Shown one piece after another: positions 1-6,668 of a DNA stretch of 9,819 bases (its first letter is position 1; each line of letters begins with the position of its first letter). Under the pieces are notes generated by a model that did not search any database, was not told the origin of the DNA, and saw nothing but the letters and a program-made list of their open reading frames with translations. Both the position numbers and the translations under genes were made by a program. Source of the DNA: Betaproteobacteria bacterium. GTDB lineage: Bacteria > Pseudomonadota > Gammaproteobacteria > Burkholderiales > CANMPU01. The stretch covers positions 1 through 9,819 of the forward strand of contig CANMPU010000017.1 of the NCBI GenBank assembly GCA_947499755.1, in the 5' to 3' direction.

Positions 1-88
1 TGATCGGCGCCTTGTCCAAGGAGGCGCTGCTCGACGCAAATCCGGATAAAGGTGCGACAAGCAACAATAGAAGAATATATTTTTTCAT
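1..88 (-). CDS. petC: cytochrome c1 of the bc1 complex, N-terminal fragment (runs off the left edge)
   Basis: Only the first 29 codons are in the window. They read as a classic Sec signal peptide: two lysines after the start Met (MKKY), a run of leucines, and a likely cleavage site after SGFA at residue 18. The mature part begins SSSASLDKAPI, and an LDxAP-type start is usual for bacterial cytochrome c1. The ATG at 88-86 follows the petB stop codon by 2 bases, so the gene is the last in a petA-petB-petC operon and is probably translationally coupled. I see no strong Shine-Dalgarno. The haem-binding CxxCH motif and the C-terminal membrane anchor lie outside the window, so the name rests on the signal peptide, the mature N-terminus and gene order. 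In the family the protein carries haem c on the periplasmic side and passes electrons from the Rieske centre to soluble cytochrome c. Confidence 0.85.
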   Translation of the reverse strand, partial: MKKYILLLLLVAPLSGFASSSASLDKAPI

Positions 89-90
89 TG

Positions 91-1314
91 TTATGTCAAT
101 CTATCTGGCTCTGGTTTGGTCTTATCGATTTTCGTGTACCAGGGCATTAGCACAAAGAAAGCGAAATAAACGATAGTCAAAATTCGCGCAATCCATGTCA
201 GAAGGTCACTTGGCGGCATGGTCCCAAGCACCGCTAATACCAAGAAGCTGATTACAAAAAGCGTAAGCGCTGTTTTGTAAATCCAGCCGCGGTAGCGAAT
301 AGATTTGACCTTGCCGCGATCTAACCAAGGTAACAAAAAGAAAATCATTGTGGCAAGACCCATAACGACCACGCCGGGAAATTGCGATCCAAAAAATGAC
401 GGTACCGCTCTAAGCATCGCGTAATACGGTGTGAAGTACCACAGCGGCGCAATATGCGAAGGCGTGCTTAGCGGGTTCGCGGGTATAAAATTATTCGCCT
501 CTAAAAAATAGCCCCACATCTCAGGGACGAAAAACATAATCACGCTGAACACCATCAGGAATACGACCACCCCGACGATGTCTTTTACAATGTAGTACGG
601 ATGAAACGGGATGCCGTCTATAGGCTTGCCAGTATTGGGATCGAGATTTTTCTTGATCTCGATGCCGTCTGGATTATTCGATCCTACCTCATGCAATGCC
701 ATAAGGTGCGCCATCACCAACCCAAGTAACACCAAAGGAACGGCAATAACGTGAAACGCGAAAAACCGATTGAGAGTCACGTCGGATACCACATAGTCGC
801 CGCGGATCCATAGCGCTAGATCTGGGCCTATGAACGGGATGGCATCGAACAAATTAATGATCACTTGCGCGCCCCAAAAAGACATCTGACCCCAAGGAAG
901 TAGGTAACCCAAAAATGCCTCTGCCATTAAGCATAGATAGATCAGCATACCGAAAATCCAAATCAGTTCTCGCGGTTTGCGATAGGATCCATATAACAAC
1001 CCGCGGAACATATGCAGATAGACAACCGCGAAAAACATGGAGGCGCCCGTCGAATGCATATAACGGATAATCCAACCACCAGACACGTCGCGCATAATAT
1101 ATTCAACCGATGCAAACGCTTGTGCGGCATCGGGCTTGTAATTCATGGTCAGAAAGATTCCGGTAACGATTTGTAAAACCAAAACGAACATCGCCAATGC
1201 ACCGAAAAAATACCAAAAATTGAAGTTTTTTGGCGCGTAATATTCCGCGAGATGGGTCTTCCACAGAGCACTCAGAGGGAAACGCTCATCGACCCAATTT
1301 AATAGCTTTTTCAT
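91..1314 (-). CDS. petB: cytochrome b subunit of the ubiquinol-cytochrome c reductase (bc1 complex)
   Basis: This 407-residue protein has the full-length fused cytochrome b architecture, with about eight hydrophobic helices (approximately 32-57, 84-104, 118-140, 185-207, 245-265, 311-329, 345-365, 375-391). The expected haem b ligands are H87 and H101 in the second helix and H188 and H203 in the fourth. HEVGSNNP (208-215) is the conserved loop after the fourth helix. The Qo-site motif is P290-L291-W292-Y293 followed by FTPYYAMLR; mitochondria and alphaproteobacteria have PEWY, and beta/gammaproteobacteria usually have PVWY. The second haem-ligand pair is 15 residues apart, against 14 in mitochondria. 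The protein oxidises ubiquinol at Qo and reduces quinone at Qi, driving the Q cycle in the inner membrane. The ATG follows the petA stop by 2 bases, and a GGAGAGGA stretch inside the end of petA lies about 12 bases upstream and may act as the ribosome site. Confidence 0.97.
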   Translation of the reverse strand: MKKLLNWVDERFPLSALWKTHLAEYYAPKNFNFWYFFGALAMFVLVLQIVTGIFLTMNYKPDAAQAFASVEYIMRDVSGGWIIRYMHSTGASMFFAVVYLHMFRGLLYGSYRKPRELIWIFGMLIYLCLMAEAFLGYLLPWGQMSFWGAQVIINLFDAIPFIGPDLALWIRGDYVVSDVTLNRFFAFHVIAVPLVLLGLVMAHLMALHEVGSNNPDGIEIKKNLDPNTGKPIDGIPFHPYYIVKDIVGVVVFLMVFSVIMFFVPEMWGYFLEANNFIPANPLSTPSHIAPLWYFTPYYAMLRAVPSFFGSQFPGVVVMGLATMIFFLLPWLDRGKVKSIRYRGWIYKTALTLFVISFLVLAVLGTMPPSDLLTWIARILTIVYFAFFVLMPWYTKIDKTKPEPDRLT

Positions 1315-1316
1315 GT

Positions 1317-1907
1317 TTAGGCTTGATCCTCTCCAATGAGCATCCGGGTATCGCTTAGAAATTTGTAAGGTGGCACTATGAGATTTTTTGGCGCTGGTTG
1401 CGATTTAAAAACGCGCCCCGCTAAATCGAACTTGGAGCCATGGCAAGGACAGTGAAATCCGCCCTTCCAAGTATCACCCATATCGGTTTCCCCGCCTTCG
1501 GCGAGCTTTGCCACAGGCACACAACCCAAGTGCGTACAGATCCCAATTAACACCAAATATTCAGGTTTAATCGATCGCCCGACATTCTGGCAGTACTTTG
1601 GTTGTAAGGGCATTTCAGAGTTGGGGTCCGCAACTTGATCGGCGAGACCCGCTAATCCCTTATACATTTCTTCTGTACGACGAATAATCCAAACGGGCCT
1701 ACCGCGCCACTCGACATCGAGTTTCATTCCGGGCTCAATTCTACCCAGATCAACCTCTACCGGCGCGCCAGCGGCCTTCGCTGCCTCGCTCGGCATCATA
1801 CTCATTACTAATGGAGTCGCGACACCAGCCGTCGCGACGCCGCCAATTGTCATCGTGGTAGCTACTAGAAATCTCCTCTTGCTTCGATCTATTTCCTGAT
1901 TAGCCAT
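1317..1907 (-). CDS. petA: Rieske iron-sulfur subunit of the bc1 complex (Tat-exported)
   Basis: This 196-residue protein binds the [2Fe-2S] Rieske cluster. The two cluster-binding boxes are CTHLGC (124-129) and CPCHGS (153-158); C124, H126, C153 and H156 are the ligands, and C129 and C155 form the family's disulfide. The N-terminus SKRRFLV (9-15) is a twin-arginine signal followed by a Gly/Ala/Thr-rich hydrophobic segment (about 16-37) that stays as the membrane anchor. The folded cluster domain therefore crosses the inner membrane by the Tat system and moves electrons from quinol at cytochrome b to cytochrome c1. It is the first gene of petABC. The ATG at 1907-1905 is preceded by AGAGAA about 6 bases upstream, a moderate ribosome site. 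Upstream lies the divergent control region shared with the protease gene. Family identity is certain. Confidence 0.97.
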   Translation of the reverse strand: MANQEIDRSKRRFLVATTMTIGGVATAGVATPLVMSMMPSEAAKAAGAPVEVDLGRIEPGMKLDVEWRGRPVWIIRRTEEMYKGLAGLADQVADPNSEMPLQPKYCQNVGRSIKPEYLVLIGICTHLGCVPVAKLAEGGETDMGDTWKGGFHCPCHGSKFDLAGRVFKSQPAPKNLIVPPYKFLSDTRMLIGEDQA

Positions 1908-2014
1908 TCAAGGTTCTCTACTCGATAGATAAAAAAATATTAGCCCGTTGCATTTTACCTGAAACGCCATATAAACTTAAACCCGTACAAGGGATATCTT
2001 AGTTACCATGTCGT

Positions 2015-2036
2015 TTATTTACATATATGTCAATAA
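2015..2036. promoter_or_regulatory. 22-base near-perfect palindrome, candidate operator
   Basis: The left arm TTATTTACATA and right arm TATGTCAATAA match as inverted repeats at 10 of 11 positions; the one mismatch pairs T2020 with C2031. There is no loop, so it looks like a site for a dimeric DNA-binding protein rather than an RNA hairpin. It lies about 107 bases before petA and about 108 bases before the TATAAT box of the protease gene. The spacing of its TTKAC/GTMAA half-sites (6 bases between) resembles CRP-family sites in layout but does not match the FNR consensus (TTGAT-N4-ATCAA). The regulator is unknown. Confidence 0.35.
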
Positions 2037-2118
2037 GTTAACTGTCGTACAACGATGTAAGCTTAGGCGCGCGCTTCTCTCTTGATTCGCCTCGGAGAAC
2101 TTGTTTTGCCGCAACAGA

Positions 2119-2149
2119 CTTACGCGAGCGGAATTCATACCCGTATAAT
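2119..2149 (+). promoter_or_regulatory. candidate promoter for the trypsin/PDZ protease gene
   Basis: A perfect TATAAT hexamer at 2144-2149 lies 65 bases before the preferred start codon at 2215. The -35 region is poor for sigma-70 (CTTACGC around 2119-2125). The same stretch loosely resembles a heat-shock sigma-32 promoter, with CTT at 2119 and CCCGTAT at 2140 spaced 15 bases apart, which would suit a stress protease. The element could use either factor, or be chance in an AT-rich region. Confidence 0.35.
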
Positions 2150-2214
2150 CTCGTTGGAAAATTGTCGCAGTGAAAGTTTACGTCTTTCTCTGGAGTGTTC
2201 ACAAAAATAATTTT

Positions 2215-3366
2215 ATGCATAAGCTTTGGCTAGTATTTTCTCAAGCGGTCACCTTAAGTGTGGCTGTACTTTTTGTCATTACAGTTTTGCGCCCGGATTT
2301 ACTGTCGTTGAAGAGTGCGCAGAATGTAGTGACCGTACGCGAACCAATTGCGACAGCGGCCATCTCTACGCAGCCTTCTTCCTACAGCGCGGCCGCAAAA
2401 GTTGCGATGCCTTCCGTCGTAAACATTTTTACCAGCAAAGAAATTGAGGTGCAATCACCCCTACTCGATGATCCATTGTTTCGACATTTCTTTGGCGACC
2501 GCTTTGGCGCGCAAACCGAAAGAAGCTCTAGCCTTGGGTCCGGTGTTATTGTCAGTTCTGAGGGATATATTCTGACGAACCACCATGTCGTCGAAGCCGC
2601 TGATCAGATTGAGGTCGCATTGGCAGACGGCCGACACGCTGCTGCACATATTGTTGGCAGCGACCCTGAAACCGATCTCGCGCTTCTAAAAATTGATTTA
2701 GAGAAATTACCGGCAATTCGTATCGGCCGCTCGGAGCGCCTCCAGGTGGGAGATATCGTGTTGGCGATTGGAAATCCTTTCGGCGTTGGGCAAACCGTTA
2801 CCATGGGGATTGTGAGCGCACTTAAACGTAGTCACCTGGGAATCAATACCTACGAAAATTTTATTCAAACCGACGCAGCAATCAATCCGGGGAATTCTGG
2901 GGGCGCGCTGGTCGATATCTCTGGCAATTTAGTCGGGGTCAATAGTGCAATTTATTCCAGAAGCGGTGGATCACTTGGAATAGGCTTCGCGATCCCAGCG
3001 GATATTGCGAAACACGTGATGGAACAAATCGTTCGATCGGGGTCGGTAACCCGCGGCTGGATTGGCGTTGAGGTTCAGGAATTATCGCCGGAGCTCGCGT
3101 CAACCTTTAAGGTGGTAAGTGGGGTGTTAATAGCACGCGTTGTACGCAATGGACCGGCAGACAAAGGCGATATTAAACCGGGTGATGTTCTCGTAAAGGT
3201 CGAACAGAAATCGGTGACCGACTCAGCCAGCATGTTAGAACTTATCGCGGCGCTTAAACCCGGAACGAACGCAATCGTAACGGTTGTGCGAAATCAGAAA
3301 CTACTCACGCTAAAAATCAATGTAGGAAAGCGCCCTAAACTTACACAAGATTCTAGCAACAATTAG
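2215..3366 (+). CDS. membrane-anchored HtrA/Deg-family serine protease with one PDZ domain (DegS/DegQ-like)
   Basis: With the ATG at 2215 the protein has 383 residues. One hydrophobic segment (about 4-25) serves as an uncleaved anchor or signal, followed by a Ser/Ala-rich linker, a trypsin-like domain (about 65-275) and one PDZ domain (about 281-370). The catalytic triad is visible: H124 in TNHHVV, D154 in DPETDLALL, and S228 in GNSGG. DegP and DegQ have two PDZ domains, so one anchor plus one PDZ is the DegS layout; whether it senses envelope stress like DegS or degrades proteins like DegQ cannot be told from sequence. A GTG at 2170 would add 15 residues, but related proteins I recognise start near MxxLWLxFxQ, which favours 2215. 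Neither start has a well-placed Shine-Dalgarno. The gene is the only plus-strand gene, divergent from petABC, and its stop codon overlaps the tatC stop. Confidence 0.92.
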   Translation: MHKLWLVFSQAVTLSVAVLFVITVLRPDLLSLKSAQNVVTVREPIATAAISTQPSSYSAAAKVAMPSVVNIFTSKEIEVQSPLLDDPLFRHFFGDRFGAQTERSSSLGSGVIVSSEGYILTNHHVVEAADQIEVALADGRHAAAHIVGSDPETDLALLKIDLEKLPAIRIGRSERLQVGDIVLAIGNPFGVGQTVTMGIVSALKRSHLGINTYENFIQTDAAINPGNSGGALVDISGNLVGVNSAIYSRSGGSLGIGFAIPADIAKHVMEQIVRSGSVTRGWIGVEVQELSPELASTFKVVSGVLIARVVRNGPADKGDIKPGDVLVKVEQKSVTDSASMLELIAALKPGTNAIVTVVRNQKLLTLKINVGKRPKLTQDSSNN

Positions 3367-4148
3367 TCGCGAGAGACATGTTTGGGATGTATCGAGTTAA
3401 ATTCGTGGTCTGCATCGGTGCGAGTGCGTTTTGTTCTTATGATTACCGACGCGATAAGTAGGCCGATCTCATACAGCAGCCACAAGGGAAGTGCGAGGAG
3501 GAACTGCGATATGATGTCTGGGGGCGTAAATACTGCGCCAACAATAAACGCCCCGACAATGACGTAGGGTCGTACGTATCTCAATTTCTCCACGCTTACT
3601 ATGCCGCTCGCAACAAGAACCACGACCAATATCGGCACTTCGAATGTAGTACCAAAAGCCACGAATAGCGTTATAACAAAATCGAAGTACTTGCTAATGT
3701 CCGTCATGATAGCGACACCCTGTGGCGCGACCGACGTTACAAACTTGAATACCACAGGAAATACCGCGAAGTATGCAAACGCCATCCCCGCAATAAACAG
3801 TACACTGCTTGCAAATATTAACGGCACGATCCAACGCTTTTCATGGGCGTATAAGCCTGGGGATACAAACGCCCATATTTGATACAACACAAACGGAAGA
3901 GCCATGACGAATGCGACTAATAAGCTTAGCTTCAACGGGATAAGAAACGGTGTAACAACTTCGGTTGCTATCATGTGCGACCCCGTTGGTAAGACGGCGA
4001 GCAGTGGCGCGGCAAAGATGCTGTAGATTTCTCTAGACCATGGAAATATGCACACAAACACGACCACTATCGCGATTACAGAATGTAACAATCGTGTGCG
4101 TAGTTCTGTAAGATGGGAGACGAAAGAAGCAGATTTAATCATGATCAC
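3363..4148 (-). CDS. tatC: Sec-independent protein translocase subunit TatC
   Basis: TatC is the six-helix inner-membrane receptor that, with TatB, recognises twin-arginine signals on folded proteins. The 261-residue protein keeps the family hallmarks at the same numbers as E. coli TatC: E15 in SHLTELRTRL, E103 in SPGLYAHEKR, E170 in FGTTFEVP (165-172), and E227 in LLYE. FTPPDIISQ (207-215) precedes the last helices. The C-terminal tail (about 237-261) is charged and cytoplasmic. The start given is GTG at 4148, six bases after the tatB stop; an in-frame ATG two codons later (4142) is equally possible, and neither has a clear Shine-Dalgarno. It is the last gene of the tatABC run, and its TAA stop shares bases with the convergent protease stop. 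Confidence 0.96.
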   Translation of the reverse strand: MIMIKSASFVSHLTELRTRLLHSVIAIVVVFVCIFPWSREIYSIFAAPLLAVLPTGSHMIATEVVTPFLIPLKLSLLVAFVMALPFVLYQIWAFVSPGLYAHEKRWIVPLIFASSVLFIAGMAFAYFAVFPVVFKFVTSVAPQGVAIMTDISKYFDFVITLFVAFGTTFEVPILVVVLVASGIVSVEKLRYVRPYVIVGAFIVGAVFTPPDIISQFLLALPLWLLYEIGLLIASVIIRTKRTRTDADHEFNSIHPKHVSRD

Positions 4149-4154
4149 GAAGCG

Positions 4155-4499
4155 TTACGTTTGACTCTTACGCGCGTCAGACCGACTCCGTTCTTCACTA
4201 GGATTCAATGCAACATCGAAATCAGCGTAGGTATCAAATTTTTGCTCCACTGACTCCATTTCTTTTTGATATTGATCCTGTATCGAATGCAGTTCGGTCT
4301 CGGTATCACCATGTATTTTCTTCAATACATCTAATTCTAGCTCGCGATCAATTTCAAGTTTTGCCTGGTCAAGATAACTGCGGAATCGTCCGACAAGATG
4401 TCCTATGGTGCGCGCGACTTTAGGTAAACGCTCGGGGCCAATCACGATTAGGGCGACGATCAAAATGACCAGAATTTCAAAAAAACTGACGTCAAACAT
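4155..4499 (-). CDS. tatB: Sec-independent protein translocase subunit TatB
   Basis: TatB forms the substrate-receptor complex with TatC. The 114-residue protein begins MFDVSFFEIL, with the TatB-characteristic polar residue E8, then a single transmembrane helix (about 5-21), the GPERLP hinge (21-26) and a long charged amphipathic helix (about 27-60). The C-terminal part is highly charged and probably disordered or coiled. The GPERLP hinge and the longer charged tail separate it from TatA, which has FGTKKL. Twenty bases separate it from tatA, and the sequence before its ATG lacks a recognisable Shine-Dalgarno, so coupling to tatA translation is likely. Confidence 0.94.
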   Translation of the reverse strand: MFDVSFFEILVILIVALIVIGPERLPKVARTIGHLVGRFRSYLDQAKLEIDRELELDVLKKIHGDTETELHSIQDQYQKEMESVEQKFDTYADFDVALNPSEERSRSDARKSQT

Positions 4500-4519
4500 A
4501 CAGCGCTATTTTTGAACGT

Positions 4520-4729
4520 CTACAGGACATTTCTATCTTTAACTTCGCCCTCGATCGTGCTGGGTTCTTTTTCTGTGTTGTGATTGTCGTTGGTTGCCTC
4601 CATTCCCTCTTTGAAGCCCTTTACAGCACCGCCGAGATCCTGTCCTATATTGCGTAACTTCTTCGTACCAAAAATTAGCACGACAACTAACAGTACGATA
4701 AGCCAATGCAAAAAGCTGAATGAACCCAT
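4520..4729 (-). CDS. tatA: Sec-independent protein translocase subunit TatA
   Basis: TatA oligomerises to make the transient Tat pathway through the inner membrane. The 69-residue protein has a short N-terminal helix ([10 protein letters not shown], with polar H8, through about residue 20), the FGTKKL hinge (20-25), and the amphipathic helix with [12 protein letters not shown] (32-43), followed by a charged tail. This is typical TatA length and order. The ATG at 4729-4727 is preceded by a strong AGGAGA (4740-4735), the best ribosome site in the window, consistent with TatA being needed in excess over TatB and TatC. It lies 18 bases after the HIT-family gene in the same orientation. Confidence 0.95.
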   Translation of the reverse strand: MGSFSFLHWLIVLLVVVLIFGTKKLRNIGQDLGGAVKGFKEGMEATNDNHNTEKEPSTIEGEVKDRNVL

Positions 4730-4747
4730 AATAATCTCCTCAATAGC

Positions 4748-5110
4748 CTATAAACCGCGTTGCAACATCGGTGGCAAGGACGCGTCACCACCGACAAGGT
4801 GCATGTGTAAATGGAATACCTCCTGTCCAGCAATCGCACCCGCGTTCGAAATAACACGAAATCCCTTTCCTAAGCCCTGTTCCTGTGCAATTCTAGGTAT
4901 TAACACCATCATTCTTCCAAGGACGCTTTGATGCGCGTCGCTGACTTCCGCTAATGACGCGACGTGTGCCTTGGGTATGATCAATATGTGGATGAGGGCT
5001 TGCGGGTGAACGTCGTGAAAAGCGAGTAAACTTTCATCCTCAAAGACTTTGCGACTGGGAACGTCTCCTTTGACTATCTTACAGAATACGCAGGTTTCGT
5101 CGATGGTCAT
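4748..5110 (-). CDS. HIT-family (histidine triad) nucleotide-binding protein, HINT-like
   Basis: The histidine triad HLHMHLVGG (102-110 when numbered from an upstream TTG) is the active site of small purine-nucleotide phosphoramidases and hydrolases. H104 is the expected nucleophile by analogy with HINT proteins. CVFCKI near the N-terminus, with later histidines, matches the zinc-binding CxxC seen in many bacterial members. The protein has 120 residues, normal for a HINT-type enzyme. I chose the ATG at 5110-5108 over the TTG at 5116 because the AGGAA at 5121-5117 is 6 bases from the ATG but directly abuts the TTG. It sits between hisE and tatA with short gaps (22 and 18 bases), an arrangement common in betaproteobacteria. 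The cellular substrate is unknown, and the position does not prove a role in histidine synthesis. Confidence 0.93.
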   Translation of the reverse strand: MTIDETCVFCKIVKGDVPSRKVFEDESLLAFHDVHPQALIHILIIPKAHVASLAEVSDAHQSVLGRMMVLIPRIAQEQGLGKGFRVISNAGAIAGQEVFHLHMHLVGGDASLPPMLQRGL

Positions 5111-5116
5111 GGTCAA

Positions 5117-5121
5117 TTCCT
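5117..5121 (-). promoter_or_regulatory. ribosome-binding site that fixes the HIT gene start
   Basis: On the minus strand AGGAA is followed by TTGACC and then ATG. The 6-base spacing fits initiation at the ATG (5110-5108) and rules against the upstream in-frame TTG (5116-5114), which directly follows the AGGAA. Confidence 0.6.
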
Positions 5122-5132
5122 AGTCTTTTTTC

Positions 5133-5453
5133 TCAATTGCGCATGCGCTTCTCGTCCACTCCCGACAGACCCTCGCGACGTTGCAGTTCTGCGAGCACAT
5201 CTTCAGGGCGCAGCCCATGATAAGCGAGCATTACCAGGCAGTGAAACCATAGATCTGCAGTTTCGCGGACGATATGAAGTTTATCACCGTCTTTCGCTGC
5301 AAGTAATGTTTCCGCCGCTTCCTCTGCAATTTTCTTAAGGATTGCATCGTTTCCCTTCGCGAAAAGGCTTGCACTATATGAGCTTTCTGGGTCCGCGCCC
5401 TTACGCGCTTCCAGCGTTTTTGCAAGCCTATGGAGAATTAAATCATCGGTCAT
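5133..5453 (-). CDS. hisE: phosphoribosyl-ATP pyrophosphatase (histidine synthesis step 2)
   Basis: HisE hydrolyses phosphoribosyl-ATP to phosphoribosyl-AMP and pyrophosphate. The 106-residue protein is a stand-alone enzyme of the MazG-like all-helical fold. The metal-binding motif is visible as E44, E45 and E48 (KIAEEAAE) followed by E64 and D67 (RETADLW). In enterobacteria this domain is fused to HisI; here they are separate genes. The ATG overlaps the hisI stop in the sequence ATGA (5453-5450), which implies translational coupling. The HIT gene follows after 22 bases. Confidence 0.96.
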   Translation of the reverse strand: MTDDLILHRLAKTLEARKGADPESSYSASLFAKGNDAILKKIAEEAAETLLAAKDGDKLHIVRETADLWFHCLVMLAYHGLRPEDVLAELQRREGLSGVDEKRMRN

Positions 5454-5839
5454 TTTTTATATATCTCCGCCGGGTCTTTAATAATGCGGTCCGTTTCTTT
5501 CCATGTGCCGTCATCTAGCTTCTGATAAAAGCAACGCTGTCTTCCGGTGTGGCAGGCCAATCCACCGGTCTGCTCGACAACCAGTAAGATCACGTCTTCG
5601 TCACAATCTGTACGAATTTCTTTAACCTTCTGCGTGTGCCCCGATTCCTCGCCTTTATGCCACAATTTTTTGCGTGAACGCGACCAATAGACCGCTTCGC
5701 CCCGTTCAACTGTTAGCTTTAGAGCATCCCGATTCATCCATGCGGACATCAAAACCTTGCCGCTACCCGCTTCCTGCGTAATCACTGGGACAAGCCCATC
5801 TTGCGCCCAGTTAATATGGTTAAGCCAGTTATCGTTCAC
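5450..5839 (-). CDS. hisI: phosphoribosyl-AMP cyclohydrolase (histidine synthesis step 3)
   Basis: HisI opens the adenine ring of phosphoribosyl-AMP to give ProFAR. The 129-residue protein has the expected metal sites: TDCDED (77-82) gives C79 for zinc and D78, D80 and D82 for magnesium, and C96 and C103 in [12 protein letters not shown] complete the zinc site. The product WMNRDAL (34-40) and [11 protein letters not shown] (50-60) segments are also typical. The start is GTG at 5839-5837, overlapping the hisF stop as GTGA (5839-5836), and its own stop overlaps the hisE ATG, so three genes in a row are linked by 4-base overlaps. Confidence 0.96.
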   Translation of the reverse strand: MNDNWLNHINWAQDGLVPVITQEAGSGKVLMSAWMNRDALKLTVERGEAVYWSRSRKKLWHKGEESGHTQKVKEIRTDCDEDVILLVVEQTGGLACHTGRQRCFYQKLDDGTWKETDRIIKDPAEIYKK

Positions 5840-6606
5840 AATCTCACCTCTATGCCCTGCGTTGCCAGAAAACCTTTGGCGTCGTTCACCGTGTACTCTC
5901 CGTAATGAAAAATACTTGCGGCGAGCACTGCGTCTGCACGGCCCTGTAAGATACCGTCTACCAAATGCTGAAGGTTACCGACGCCACCGCTGGCAATAAT
6001 AGGAATGCGTAAATTGTCGGAAAATTGTCGGGTTATTTCAAGATCAAACCCACTACGTGTCCCGTCTCTATCCATACTAGTTAGTAAGATTTCTCCCGCA
6101 CCCAGCGCCTCCATTTTTTCCCCCCACTCTAGGGCATCTAATCCCGTGGCGTTACGCCCTCCATGGGTAAACACTTCCCAAGTATAGCCCGAAGCGTCAG
6201 TAGAACGCTTTGCGTCGATCGCGACTACGATACATTGCGACCCAAAGCGATCGGCGGCGTCCTTTACCAACTGCGGATTGGTCACCGCGGACGTATTGAT
6301 ACTCACTTTATCTGCACCGGCATTCAATAAATCGCGCACATCATCGACGCGACGCACGCCACCACCGACAGTAAGTGGAATAAATACCTGGGACGCGACA
6401 CTTTCAATAATATGTAGAATCATACCTCGGTTGTCAGAACTCGCGGTAATGTCGAGAAAGGTCAACTCGTCGGCGCCCTGTTCATCATAGCGTCTGGCGA
6501 TTTCCACCGGGTCGCCCGCATCACGTAATCCGACAAAGTTAACGCCCTTCACCACACGTCCGTTAGTAACGTCTAGGCAGGGAATAATGCGCTTAGCTAG
6601 CCCCAT
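5836..6606 (-). CDS. hisF: imidazole glycerol phosphate synthase, cyclase subunit
   Basis: HisF is the (beta/alpha)8-barrel partner of HisH; it uses ammonia from HisH to turn PRFAR into imidazole glycerol phosphate and AICAR. The 256-residue protein has both catalytic aspartates, D12 in IIPCLD and D131 in VVAIDAK. Phosphate-binding loops are GGGVR (81-85) and ASGGVG (205-210). Length matches the family. The ATG at 6606-6604 follows a 62-base gap after hisA and has no clear Shine-Dalgarno; ATG at 6617 opens a 7-codon frame (MSLTPWG) that ends just inside hisF. AICAR links this step to purine synthesis. Confidence 0.97.
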   Translation of the reverse strand: MGLAKRIIPCLDVTNGRVVKGVNFVGLRDAGDPVEIARRYDEQGADELTFLDITASSDNRGMILHIIESVASQVFIPLTVGGGVRRVDDVRDLLNAGADKVSINTSAVTNPQLVKDAADRFGSQCIVVAIDAKRSTDASGYTWEVFTHGGRNATGLDALEWGEKMEALGAGEILLTSMDRDGTRSGFDLEITRQFSDNLRIPIIASGGVGNLQHLVDGILQGRADAVLAASIFHYGEYTVNDAKGFLATQGIEVRL

Positions 6607-6668
6607 GGTGTTAGAGACATCTTGTGGTAAAGAATTAAGTTTAGGGGACGAGTCTTAACAGGAATTGA

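Larger units (their letters stand above)
1908..2214. promoter_or_regulatory. divergent control region between petABC and the protease gene
   Basis: About 300 bases separate the start of petA (minus strand) from the preferred protease start at 2215 (plus strand). I see no convincing gene here. Promoters for both directions must lie in or near this stretch. What it holds is a 22-base near-palindrome at 2015-2036, a consensus -10 box for the plus strand at 2144-2149, and several AT-rich tracts. For petA the best minus-strand -10-like box I can see is TAATAT at 1942-1937, with a weak 3-of-6 -35 match 17 bases upstream. I do not trust it enough to place a petA transcription start. Confidence 0.6.

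Noticed and set aside
2005..2033. Minus-strand sigma-70 promoter for petA with exact TTGACA (2033-2028)
   Set aside because: At 17-base spacing the -10 is CATGGT, only 3 of 6; the better TAAGAT (2001-1996) is 26 bases away. TTGACA is more simply part of the palindrome.
2038..2220. Minus-strand 60-residue open frame over the protease promoter and start
   Set aside because: It overlaps the TATAAT box and the protease start, has no recognisable motif or ribosome site, and shows no family resemblance; most likely a chance frame.
5231..5425. Alternative-frame open frames inside hisE, hisF, hisB, petB and the protease gene
   Set aside because: They lie entirely within genes of certain identity in another frame, carry no recognisable motifs, and look like shadows of codon bias.
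6601..6617. Seven-codon frame MSLTPWG overlapping the hisF start
   Set aside because: It has no Shine-Dalgarno and is short enough to occur by chance; only its overlap with the hisF ATG is suggestive.
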